Of a DNA stretch of 64,000 nucleotides, positions 46,140-56,865 are shown one piece after another. The position numbers were made by a program, and so were the translations under genes. Numbering within the stretch: the first letter of the stretch is position 1; each line of letters begins with the position of its first letter. The DNA comes from Euryodendron excelsum (lineage: Eukaryota; Streptophyta; Magnoliopsida; Ericales; Pentaphylacaceae): NCBI GenBank assembly GCA_033060915.1, contig CM065392.1, positions 17,305,001 through 17,369,000 of the forward strand, written 5' to 3'. The notes beneath the pieces are model-generated. The model had not been told where the DNA came from, made no database searches, and saw only the letters and a program-made list of their open reading frames with translations.

Positions 46140-47968
46140 CGAAACTTGCGAGCACGGATGATGTCTTTGCTGGCCCAATTATGCAACTTTTTGCCTGGCA
46201 ACATCGCTCGAATGGATCCATCTTGGGTTTCTCCGATGCTGGTCATCATGACAGGCGCTTCTCCTTGGACTTTTCTCTTCTTATTACTTAATACAGGTGT
46301 TCTTTTCCCCATGTCTAACTGCTTGAATTGGTCTGAGAGTTCCATGACAGCTTTCTTATCAGCCCTTTTCTTTCGCGCTACTTTTATTCTTTCTCTTTTT
46401 GTGCGTTCATATCCCAACCCAAAGGTGGGTTCAGCTGACGGTATTTCTACGATTTCTGGTCTTCCTTCTAAACATCTCCCTAAGCCTTTGCCCGGATGGA
46501 AACCATTTTCTTTAAAGTACCATACTACCATCTGAGAGTTCTTGAAATAATTTGGCTTCACTTGATCTTTCTTCTACACGACAGTGATATATTCGAACGA
46601 TTGAAAACAAGAGGGCAGTTTAGTGTCAGATGCAATGATGTCAGCTTTGTATACAGCGAGCTCTTTTTCAGTGAAAATAACGATTAGCTTGGAGCCCACT
46701 ATGAACTTGACTTTCTGATGAAGACTAGAAGGAACTGCGCCCGCCGAATGAATCCAGGGCCTTCCTAACAGCAAGTTATAGACAGCCGGAATGTGTAAAA
46801 CTTGAAATTTAATTGTGAAGGTTACTGGTCCTATCTCAACAGGCATTTTAATTTCCCCCATGGCTTCCCTCCGAGAACCATCAAAGGCACGGATGATCAT
46901 ACCACTATTTTTCAAGTAAGTTTGGTCCATTCCCAGCCTTTCCAGAGTAGAATACGGGCACACGTTCAATGACGACCCATTATCTATCAATACTTTGGCT
47001 ACCATTCTTCCTCTTGCTCTTACGGCAATATGCAAAGCCCGGGTATGGCCTGTTCCATCAACCGAAATCTCATCATCAGAGAAAGTGATGATGTTTGGGG
47101 CAATAATGAGACTGACCATGTCATGTAGATTATCTGGCGTGAAACTCTCGGGCACATGAGTATCGTTGAGGATCTTTATTAAAGCATTCTGATGCACCTC
47201 AGAAGTGAGCAGCAAACCTAACATCAAAATATGGGCTGGGGCTTTCCTAAGTTGTTCCATAATATCGTAATCGACCTTTCCTAAAGCTTTGGTGAATTCT
47301 GACATCGCCTTTATACCTCTGTCAGAATTTGGTTGGTTGGAGCACTCTCCTTCTTTATCCTTCCCCTTCCTTTTTCTTTCCACTTCAACAGAGGTATAAA
47401 GGCGCCCTGACCGAGTCATCCCCCTTATTTTTGTTATGGGCTCTCCGGCGCCCTTATCAGGTGGGTAATTTCATGGGACGTTATGAAGACTGGGTACTGG
47501 TGTTTGGGTTATGGTGGGAAGAGTTATCCTTGGATTCACGAGCAAAGGGATTGCTATAGGTGAAGGGTTGGTGAGGACGGGTAAAGTGGTGGGCACATTC
47601 GGCTTCTTTGGCAAGACTAAAGGTAGCTTAGGTCGTATGTCTCCTTGGTTGTTGGTTTGAGGTTCAGGTCGAGCCATAGCGATCATGGGTTCAGGTTCAA
47701 ACAACATAGTAAGGATAAGAGGATAATGGGAAGGGTCCAGTAAGGCTCCTATGGTTAGGTTCATGTCAGGTTGATAAGATTGCGTGGTTAGGAAGGAAGG
47801 ATCTTGGTATTCGGGCTCCTCCAAGGCAGGAATTGTCCTTTTTGAGATTGTGGTAAGTGGGTTGCACAGGGGGTTCCCGCTAACATTCTCACTTTCCAAT
47901 GGTATGTTCTCTTGAAGCTTGTGAACCATGGCCTTCACTATTATAGAGGAAGTTGGACTAGTACTCAT
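46140..47968 (-). pseudogene. gag-pro: gag tail, protease and G-patch of element B (broken)
   Basis: One frame runs from ATG 47968 to the splice donor, about 610 codons. The N-terminal 220 residues are proline-rich and resemble the C-terminal tail of Ogre-type Gag. I see no capsid-type gag domain (no W..F...L.G.A..W pattern) and no CCHC knuckle. The MSEFTKALGKVDYDIMEQL stretch, typical of Tat/Ogre, precedes the protease: IDNGSSLNV active site (Asp codon 46982-46984), AFDGSRREA, and LLLGRPWIHSAGAVPSSLHQ. A G-patch-like motif follows at about 46463-46531 (FKENGFHPGKGLGRCLEG), then a basic region. Breaks: TGA for Trp at 47471-47473 and TAG for Gln at about 46571. ATG 47968 lies 3 nt after a good splice acceptor. 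Confidence 0.8.
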
Positions 47969-49398
47969 TACCTATAACAATGACGACAACAGTTACAAAT
48001 TAGAGTTTGGTTCTTGGAGAAATCTATGCAATGCATGTCCTAGGGTGCCCCTCTTTAGGAGGGAAACTAGCCATGATGTATTGGCCCACTTTTGGAGATA
48101 GGGGATTTGCCCATGTATGCAGACACCTTACCGTCAAGTAGGAACCTTCAATCATCTATGCACTCATTCATAAAAATAAAGAAGTACATTAAATTTTGGG
48201 TTTAAGATACAAAAGAATTGAAATACATTTTAATAGGGGGAGGGGGAACATTTTCCTTTGGACTTCCACCTATCTACTTTTACAAAGGGAGATCCTAAAC
48301 TACTCTTGAGTCTTCGGATTCGCCTTCCTTGGATTTGATGTCGAGGAGGTCGCTGAGAGATCTTGTTGATTGATTGCCCCTTACCTTCTTGGCAGCCCTA
48401 TCTCCATGAGCATAGAGGGATTGGGGCCCCTCTTATGGAATGGATTGAGATGCATGCAATGAGTCCTTAGGGTTACGAGGGAACCCTTAGGGTTTAGGTA
48501 GGTTTAATGCAAGGGAGAGTGACCTTGGTGTCACTCTCAAGGGGTTGATCATATGCATGAGAATGCAGTGACTTGAGTTACTTGGAACTCTTGTCTTGAC
48601 ATGAGATATTGAATGCATGAACATGAATATGCAAAAAGTATAAGGAGAGAAGGTACAATTGAAGTAAACATGCATGTATGAACAGTTAGACAAGCATTAT
48701 AAGAGTATAAATACAGTCAGTATAACAGTAGTAATAGATAAGTATGAATGAAAGTAAGAGCAGTCGCCCTTTCTTCTGTGATTTTGAAAATGGTGCTCGT
48801 GTCTTAAATCTGGCAGAGGTTCGGCTATGCATGGTGTCTATATGAGTATGAGGTTGAGGGTTGACTAATGCGTCCTAAAAAGGCTCGGTCCCCGGATCTT
48901 CAAACCTAGGCCCACTCCCCGAGGTGGTGCCATGATCGGTTGGTGATCCGAGCGGGGGAACCATCAAGAGGCCGTAGGCAAAGAAACTAACACAGCATCT
49001 TGCCCACAACCAATATACCGTTCCCCCTTTCTAACTAGAAAGGACATATCAGGTTATGCAAGTATGCAGAATGCAAGTGCACATGCAGTGTGTGTGTGAT
49101 TTTTAAAAGTGGAGGAAAGAGCCCAACAACTCCCATTCATCCTGTACATCACATTCATGCAAAGTAGTTAATAAAACTTAAGCAAAAAGCGCACCTATAA
49201 AACAAAGATGCAAGTGTTAGTATGTGGATGACAAACAGAATACAAGATAATGTGAATAAATGCATGTTTGTTTTTTTTAAAACAATTTTGAAAATTTAGT
49301 TTTGAAAATTTAAAGTGAATAGGATTGAACCAAATTAATTGAAGACTTTACATGGGTGGAGGGTAAAGAGACATGACTACGGCCTAACCCTCTAAGTG
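47969..49398 (-). other. 5' leader of element B between primer site and gag
   Basis: About 1.4 kb without a long ORF. On the minus strand it ends in a T-rich run and ATTGTTATAG at 47972-47973, a plausible 3' splice site directly before the gag ATG. A frame of 46 codons without Met (48295-48432; LYAHGDRAAKKVRGNQ, then SLSDLLDIKSKEGESED) ends in TAG. It has the same length in A (61987-62124) and may be an exon or a remnant. The rest, including a TGTGTGTG run near 49090 and A/T-rich stretches, shows nothing I recognise. No capsid coding region is present. Confidence 0.55.
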
Positions 49399-49416
49399 TC
49401 CCCAGTGGAGTCGCCA
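49399..49416 (-). other. Primer-binding site of element B (tRNA-Arg)
   Basis: The minus strand reads TGGCGACTCCACTGGGGA two bases after the LTR end (49419). From memory it is complementary over 18 nt to the 3' end, with CCA, of plant tRNA-Arg(ACG), which ends TCCCCAGTGGAGTCG-CCA. Minus-strand DNA synthesis would start here. Confidence 0.85.
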
Positions 49417-49418
49417 GC

Positions 49419-51897
49419 TGTCGTGCCCAGATTTTGCGCACTCGAGGAATAATCACACAAGTGGAAAAAACACTGTACTCTCTCGTTAGAACTCACCCTC
49501 CTAGAAGAATGAGTGCGACTAAGTTTGAATTGAAAGTTGATTTGAATAAAGGGCTTTTGAAAAAGATTCAGAGTCGCCACCTAACTTGATTAAGGTGAGT
49601 TAGGTCACCTAAAAACTAAAAATAATCTGAAGACTACCCTTAGGGCTTTTGGAAAAGGTTTTTCAAAATATTATCTCCAGAGAGGGTTTTTGAGAAAACA
49701 GGTTATTTGGCAACCTTTGGAAAATATTTAGCCCTTTTTGAAAAAACAACTCCTTTTTGGTCTTTAAAATCAATGATCTAAGTTCAGAGGTTGGTTACGT
49801 GTAGGAAAAATGCACTAAACTATCACCCTACCCCGCCCTTTCGGTACCTACATGTCAATCTACCTTAGATTCAACTATGAGAGTCTTCAACTGACTATTG
49901 GCCAATCCTATCCACTTTGAAAAACAATGCTTGAAAAGAAACTAACCCGATGCATGATATGCAAGTGCAAGTTAAGAGAATTGAAAAATAGATTTGAAAA
50001 TAGATTGATTTGAAATTGATTTGATTTGAAAATAGATTTGAAGAGATGGAATTGAAATTGGAAAGTTTGAAAATTGAAAGTAGAAATTTGAAAATAGAAA
50101 TTTTGAAATTAGAATTTTGAAAGTAGATTGGAATTTGAGATTTGAAAATGTGGAGACTGCACCCATGAGTGTGGAATTGAAAGTTTGAAAAGTGTTGTGA
50201 CCGCACCTATGAAGGTTACCTACGTATCCCTTTGGGGGAATCAGGTCAGTCGTAGTTTGGACAAGAGTCCGATAGAAAAGAGATTGATTTGGAAGAAAGA
50301 GATTGAATTGAAAATTGGATTTGATTTTGAACTTAGAATAGAAGATGGAAAATTGGAATTGTTTTGGAAAAATTGAGGTTTAGGAAACCTAGACTTAAGA
50401 AAGACTCGAGAGTTTAAGAAAGATTGGATTTAGGAAAGGTTAGAATTAGTAAAGGTCAGATTTAGGAAAGTGTCCTTTTTGGAAAGTTTCAAATTAAGAA
50501 AGTTTTGAATTAGGAAAGTTTTGGTTTTTGGAAGGTTCCAACTTAGGAAAGTTTTAAATTTGGAAAGTTTTGACTCAGGAAAGTTTTAAAAATTGGAAAG
50601 TTTTGAAATAGGGAAGTTTTGAAAATTGGAAAGTTTAGAAAACAAGGAAGTTTTGAAAGAAAGTTTTGAGTTTAGAAAAGTTTTAGATTTAAAAAGATTT
50701 TGAAGTTTTGGAAAGCTTAGAATTTGGGAAGATTTAGGTTTAGAAAGATTTAACTTAAGAAAGTTTCAAATTTAGAAAGTTTTGAGTTTGGAAAGATTTG
50801 AAATTTAGAAAGTTTAAGATTTAGAAAGTTTTAGGGTTTTAGAAAATCTTAAGATTAGGAAAGGTTTGGATTTAGAAGAGGTTTGAAAAGTTAAGATTTG
50901 AAAAAATGGTAGAATTAGGAAAGGGTTGGATTAGGAAAAATTTGGAAACTTAATGTTTAAAGAAAGATTTAAAAGTTTTAGGAAATTTAAGATTTAGGAA
51001 AGTGGGAAATTAGGAGAGAGTTGAATTAGGAAAGATTTAAATTTTGAGTTTTAAAATTTAGGAAAGATTTTTATGTTCAAGTTTTGGAAACTTAAGATTT
51101 AGGAAATGAGAAGATTAAGAAGGATCCGATTTAGGAAAGATTTGGATTTTGAAATTTAAGGAAAGATTTAAAGTTTTAGGTTTAGGAAACTTATGGTTTA
51201 TGAAGGAATTGAAGAAAGGTATGGATTACGAAGGGATTAGATTTGGTTTCTAAAGGCAAATGTTTGATTTTGTTTCTAAAAATGGAGGATAGGATCTAGT
51301 TTCCTAAACGAGGAGATTGGATTTGGTTTCTTAAAGGGAAGATTTGATTTGACAAGGATTTGGAAAAGGAGATTCTAGAAACCCTAGATTTGGAAAATTA
51401 TAGTTTTGACGTAGAAAAGAGGTTTTGGAAACGTGTATCATTTGGATGTGAAAACAAGAGGTTTTGGAAACCTAGGTTTGGGGCAAAGTTTGAAAATCAT
51501 GTTTTTGGAAAGAAAATTAGGGTTTTCTAATCGTGGGTTTTAGGGCTGGACTTGGGCTCTAAGGAAAGAGGATTTTTGGAAAGTACGTTTTTGGAAACGA
51601 AGGTGTTCTAGAAGAGAATCCTAAGGAGGAGGTTTTGGAAAGTGAATTTGGAAAGAGAGTTTTTGGAAAAAGATTTTAAAGAGAAGTTTGTGAAAAGTGT
51701 GTTTTTGGAAACGAAGGTTTTGGAAGGAAATCATAGAGAGAAGTTTCTAGAGGGAAGATTTTGAAAAAAGTGTCTTTTAGAAAGATTTTTAGGGAGTGTT
51801 TTGAGAAAGAGATTTTAGGGAGAGGATTTTGGAAATGAGTTGAAACACGGAGTTTTGAGAAATAGATCTTGGGAGGGAGTTTTTGAAAACAATTTTG
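49419..51897 (-). repeat. Element B 5' LTR, inner part
   Basis: It starts with TGTCGTGCCC next to the primer site and runs to the insertion of the solo LTR S. It contains the primer-like relic (about 49571), conserved island (50200-50262) and the purine-rich degenerate tract (about 50280-51897). TTTTG at 51893-51897 is the target-site duplication of S. The other LTR half is 57018-59833. Confidence 0.92.
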
Positions 51898-52084
51898 TGT
51901 AAGCACCCCATTTTTGACCGCTTGGCAGTCTACACTCTGTCCAGACTTGTTTTCAAGTCATTATAGGCATATTCCAATCGAAACCAGTTCTCTAGGTCCA
52001 AATTCCGTCTTTCCATTGCTTCGCGGGCTTGTTAGGCCCAAATAGTGGCAAAATGACCAAAATGCCCTTAGGGGCATTGTCCTT

Positions 52085-52540
52085 TCCTTTCCAAAATCCA
52101 ATTCCTCTCTCGAGACAGTTTATTTCTCGAGACGGTTCCAACCCAGGCACGTCTCTTCGGAGATGGTAAGACCCCTTTCCAATCCCACTCTTGAGACAAT
52201 TTATTCCTCGAGACGGTTCCAATCCAGGCACGTCTCTTCGGAGACGGTAAGACCCCTTTCCAATCCCACTCTCGAGACAGTTTATTCCTCGAGACGGTTC
52301 CAAATCCAGGCACGTCTCTTCAGAGACGATAAGTCCCCTTTCCAATCCCACTCTCGAGACAGTTTATTCCTCGAGACGGTTCCAGGCACGTCTCCTCGGA
52401 GACAGTAAGACCCCTTTCCAATCCCTCTCTCGAGATAGTTTATTCCTCGAGACGGTTCCAATCCATGCACGTCTTTTCGAAGACGGTAAGACCCCTTTCC
52501 AATCCCTCTCTCGAGACAGTTTATTCCTCAAGACGGTCCG
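52085..52540 (+). repeat. Tandem array, 81-bp unit, six copies (solo LTR S)
   Basis: The reference G of CGAGACAGTTTATTCCTCGAG is at 52112, 52193, 52274, 52356, 52432 and 52513, giving periods of 81, 81, 82, 76 and 81. Each unit contains palindromic GTCTCTTCGGAGAC and CTCGAGAC elements. Confidence 0.9.
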
Positions 52541-52645
52541 AGTAGCGAAACTACTCACAAAACCATTAGAGTAGCGGAAATACTTACAAAACCGTCAGAG
52601 TAGCGGAAATACTCACAAAACCGTTAGAGTAACGGAAATACTCAC
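52536..52645 (+). repeat. Tandem repeat, about 29-bp unit, four copies (solo LTR S)
   Basis: The unit GTAGCGGAAATACTCACAAAACCGTTAGA recurs at 52541, 52571, 52600 and 52629. A and B LTRs have two units. The complement reads TCTAACGGTTTT, close to the mitosis-specific MSA element (YCYAACGGYYA); this is a resemblance only. Confidence 0.7.
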
Positions 52646-52849
52646 AAATAGGTCGATATAGGGAATTGGCAACAAATCCCTGTGTCACGACGACCGCCGT
52701 TAGAGTGGCGGAAACACTCAAAACCCAGGTCAACACCCGTGTCTGTTAGCTCACTTCAGTGAAAAATGACCAGACTGCCCTTAGGACCTTTTTCGAGACT
52801 TTCCGGTCAAGATGACCATTTTGCCCCTAAGCATCCGAATGGCCCGGGA

Positions 52850-53330
52850 ACCACACTGGCTCTGGGTATCAAACCGGTAACCCCCTGAGACTACTTTTTA
52901 TAGTATTCTCCATCTTCCTTTACCTTTCTGGATCATTCCGAGTTAGTTCCGGCCAACCTGGTACAAAATGACCGTTTTGCCCCTGGAGGGCCGGTCTCCT
53001 TCTTCGACCACACCGGCTCTAGGTATCAAACCGGTAATGTCCCGAGAATACTTTTTATAGTGTTCTCAACCTTCCTTTACCTTTCCAGATCATTCCGAGT
53101 CAGTTCCAGCAAACCCGGTACAAAATGACCGTTTTGCCCCTAGTGGGCCGGTCTCTTTTTCCGACCACGCTGGCTTTGGAAATTAGACCGGCAACCTCTG
53201 GGAACATTCTAAATAATGTTTTCAGATCCCAAGTCTTCTTCCGGGACAGTCCGAGTCTGTCCCGACAGTTTTTCGGTCCGATTGACCGTTTTGCCCTTAA
53301 AGGCCTAGTCAACCTTTCCGACCCACCTTG
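52850..53330 (+). repeat. Tandem repeat, about 157-bp unit (solo LTR S)
   Basis: Units begin near ACCACACTGGCT (52850), ACCACACCGGCT (53008) and ACCACGCTGGCT (53165). Each has TGACCGTTTTGCCCCT. Together with the matching block at 24030-24530 this shows that the array is an old family feature. Confidence 0.75.
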
Positions 53331-53549
53331 TCTTCATTTTCAAGTCAAATACCTCCAGGACACTATTTTAAGTGTTCCTGCTCCTTTCCGACCTCCCGGG
53401 TGATTCCCGGTTCCTCCAAATCACTCCCGATCTTTCCGGAGTCACTCCTAGTGAAGCCAGGCTAAAAATTGCATGGTAGTCACTAGTACAGGCGCCCAAA
53501 TCTAGTCAAAGATATGTTGCTTGCCGACCTTAAACCTTTCCTAATTGGC

Positions 53550-53572
53550 TGGCGCCACTAGTAGTGGCGCCA
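53550..53572. promoter_or_regulatory. Perfect GGCGCC palindrome upstream of the TATA box (solo LTR S)
   Basis: TGGCGCCACTA-G-TAGTGGCGCCA, 11-bp arms around one base, 77 bp before TATA. Additional TGGCGCC half-sites follow at about 53612. Related palindromes are in every LTR and next to the antisense ORF. Confidence 0.65.
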
Positions 53573-53648
53573 AGCTAAACAATGGCCTGGCACCAGTGTA
53601 AAGTTTGCCCTGGCGCCACTGCAATAGGCGCCAGGTTTGTCCTCCCTC

Positions 53649-53656
53649 TATAAATA
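53649..53656 (+). promoter_or_regulatory. TATA box of solo LTR S
   Basis: TATAAATA in CCTCTATAAATACAGAGCC. Downstream are TTTAAG and a C/T-rich stretch (53966-54010), then a candidate splice donor ACG|GTAGGC at 53957. Confidence 0.75.
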
Positions 53657-54509
53657 CAGAGCCTCATTCAACGTGAAAAGGGTCTGCAAACTTAACCTAA
53701 AATCGTATACTTCGATATACAGAGCTCGAGCACCCCCCAAACCCTAGCCTCCCTAGGTTTTCCAAACCCTAGCCACCCTACACAAACCCTAGTCTCCTAT
53801 ACACTCATACACACCCCCATACACTCATACACTAGCCTTCAACCATCTTTTGAAGACTTGAGGAGCTGCAATCCAAAGCTTGAAGACAACTCTTGAAGAC
53901 TGAAGGTGAAGATCAAGACGAAGACAGTACGGCGCGCAAACTAAACAAGACATACGGTAGGCTCCCTATTTAAGTTTCTGCACTTCCCCCCTTTCTCTTC
54001 TCTCTCCTAACCCACTTGGGTTTTCTCTATTTTAATCCCCCATCTCTTTCCCCCCCTTTCTTTGCATGCTTGAAACAAGGGGATTGCTGATCCATGTGTA
54101 GGATTGGGCTATTGGAGAGTCACCATGTCGGGGGCTTTCTTCTAGTCTAGCCAAAGACCACGTGGGTCCGGCCCCTTTGATTATGTGGTGAAGCCTTAGC
54201 CTTGTATGTTCACGACCCCAAATTGCATTGTGCATATCATAATCTTGCATCTTCCAAAATCCGTTTTCAAAATTGTTTTCAAAATCGTTTTCAAACTTGT
54301 TTTCAAAATTGCATCAAAATCTTTTTTTCAAAAACTTATTTTCAAAATCACAATTCTAGGGTGATTCTAGCCTTTCCATGGCTAGGGTTGCTTTAGGAAA
54401 GTGTTACATTAAAAGTGACCAATATGGTCCATATTTTCAAATCTTATTGTTTTCCAAAACCACTTTCCTAAAGTGGTTCTAGCCCTCTTATGGTTAGAAT
54501 TGCTTTAGG

Positions 54510-56150
54510 AAAGTGAGATGTTTTTATACTTTCTAAAAACTCTTTTTTCAAAAAGTCTTTCTTCCTAAAAATCTCTTTTTCAACATACTTTCCTAAAACT
54601 CTCCTCTCCAAAATTGTTTTCAAAAACTCCCCTCCAAAATCTATTTTTCAAAACCCCCTTTTTCAACTCCTTTCCAAAACTCTCTCTCCTAAAAATTCAC
54701 TTTCTAAAAACGCTCCCTAAAAATCTTTCCAAAAACTCTCTTTTTCAAAATCTCCCTTCTAGAAATTCCCCTTTAGGATTTTCCTTCCAAAAAACACGTT
54801 TCTAGAAACACACTTTCCAAAACTCCTTTTCTTTAAAATCTTTTTCCAAAAACTCCCTCTTCAAATTCACTTTCCAAAAACTCCTCCCTAGGATTCCCTT
54901 CTAGAAAACCTTCGTTTCCAAAAATGTGCTTTCCAAAAACCCCTTCCTTGGAGCCCAAGTCAAACCCTAGAGCTAACCATTAGGAAACCCTAATTTTCTT
55001 TCCAAAAACATGGTTTTCAAACTTTGCCCTAAACGTAGGTTTCCAAAACCTCTTGTTTTCTACATCCAAACTATACATTTTTTCAAAATCTATTTTCTAC
55101 GTCAAAACTACAATTTTCCAAATCTAGGGTTTCTAGAATCTCCTTTTCCAAATCCTATCTTCCCTTTAGAAAACCAAATCAAATCTCCCCGTTTAGGAAA
55201 CTAGATCCTATCCTCCGTTTTTGGAAACAAAATCAAACCTTCCCATTTAGAAACCAAATCCGATCCCTTCAAAATCCAACTCTTTCCTAATTCAAATCCT
55301 TCCTAAACCTTAAGTTTCCAAAACTTGAACATAAAAATCTTTCCTAAATTTTAAAACTCAACTTTCAAATCTTTCTTAATTCAACCCTTTCCTAATTCTA
55401 CCATCTTTTCAAATCTTAACTTTTCAAACCTAAGTTTTCAAACCCAAACCTTTCCTAATTTCAAGATTTTCTAAAATTCAAAATCTAAAACTTTCTAAAT
55501 CTTAAACTTTCTAAATTTCAAATCTTTCCAAATTCAAAACTTTCTAAGTTTAAAACTTTCTTAAGTTAAATCCTTCTAAACCTAAACCTTTCCAAATTCT
55601 AAAATTTCCAAAACTTCAAAATCTTTTCAAATCTAAACTCAAAACTTTCTTAATTTAACACTTTCTTAAGTTGAAACTTTCTTAATTCAAACATTTTCTA
55701 AATTCAACACTTTACTATTTCAAAACCTTTCTTGAAACAAAACTTTCTGATTTTCAAAACTTTCCTAATTTGGGAACTTTCCTAATTTGACAACCTTTCC
55801 TTTTTCGAAAACTTTCTAAACTCGAAACTTTCCAATTTCAAAACTTTCCTAAAATGAAAACTTTCCTAATTTGAAACTTTCCAAAAATGAAACTTTCCTA
55901 ATTCGGAACTTCCCTAAATCAGACCTTTCCTAATTCGAACCCTTCCTAAATCCAATATTTCTTAAACTCTTGAGTCTTTCCTAAGTCTCATCTTTCTTAA
56001 GTCTAGGTTTCTTAAACCTTCTCTTTCCAAAACAAGTCCAAATCTATCTTTCTAAAGCAAGTCCAATCTTCTCAGTTTCAATTTCCAATCTCCTCTTCTA
56101 ATTTTAAGTCAAATTCAATTTCCAACTCAATCTTTTTCTTTCAATCCAAC
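54510..56150 (+). repeat. Degenerate pyrimidine-rich tract (solo LTR S)
   Basis: More than 1.6 kb of short irregular units of the type TTTCCTAAATTCAAAACTTTCC, strongly pyrimidine-rich on the sense strand. Long open frames rich in Phe, Ser, Lys or Leu arise from it on both strands; they are not genes. Equivalent tracts in other LTRs: about 1830-3490, 11480-13110, 18790-20270, 21290-22860, 34040-35740 and 50280-51897. Confidence 0.8.
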
Positions 56151-56154
56151 TTTC

Positions 56155-56230
56155 TATCGGACTCCGGTCCGAACTACAACTGACCTGATTCCCCCAAAGG
56201 GATACGTAGGCAACCTTCATAGGTGCGGTC
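56155..56230 (+). promoter_or_regulatory. Conserved hairpin-forming island in the LTR
   Basis: CTACAACTGACCTGATTCCCC, AAAGGGATACGTAG and ACCTTCATAGGTGCGGTC form nested inverted repeats (CTACG/CGTAG, TCCC/GGGA and ACCT/AGGT). Unlike the sequence on both sides, it is nearly unchanged in all LTRs here, for example 1753-1818, 11407-11470, 18719-18783, 33939-34005 and 63877-63950. An RNA role, such as packaging or strand transfer, is inference. Confidence 0.5.
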
Positions 56231-56855
56231 ACAACACTTTTCAAACTTTCAATTCCACCCTCATGGGTGCGGTCACAACATTTTTCAAATCTCAAATTCC
56301 AATCTATTTTCAAAATTCCAATTTCAAATTTCTATTTCCAAATTTCAATTTCTAACTTTTCAAAGTTTTCAATTTCAATTCCATCTTTTCAAATCTATTT
56401 TTAAATCAAATCAATTTCAAATCAATCTGTTTTTCAAATCTATTTTTTCAATTCTCTTATCTTGCACTTGCATATCATGCATCATGTTAGTTTCCTTTCA
56501 AACATTGTTTTTATAAAGTGGGTAGGATTGAACTATAGTTAGTCGAAGACTCTCATAGGTGAATCTAGGGTAGATTGACATGTAGGTACTGAAAGGGCGG
56601 GGTAGGGTGATAGCTTAGTGCGTCTTTCCTACACGTAACCAACCTCCAAACCTAGAATCACTGATTTCAAAGACCAAAAAGGAGTTATTTTTCCAAAAAT
56701 GGCTAAATGTTTTCCAAAGGTTGCCAAACAACCTGTTTTCCTAAAAACCCTCCCTTGAGGAGATATTTTCAAAATCATTTTTTCAAAAACCCTAAGTGTA
56801 GTCTTCGGATTATTCTTAGTTTTTAGGTGACCTAACTCACCTTAATCAAGTTAGG

Positions 56856-56865
56856 TGGCGACTCC
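56856..56865 (+). other. tRNA-Arg-like 10-mer inside solo LTR S
   Basis: TGGCGACTCC, 152 bp before the LTR end, next to the AGGTGACCTAACTCACCT hairpin at about 56825. It equals the first ten bases of the family primer site. Confidence 0.55.

Noticed and set aside
49399..49416. Possible tRNA gene
   Set aside because: Only the 18 bases of the tRNA-Arg 3' end are present, at the exact primer-site position. No D-arm or anticodon arm is seen.
52085..52540. CRISPR-like array with palindromic repeats
   Set aside because: Units are contiguous without unique spacers, sit inside plant LTRs and have no cas genes. It is an LTR minisatellite.
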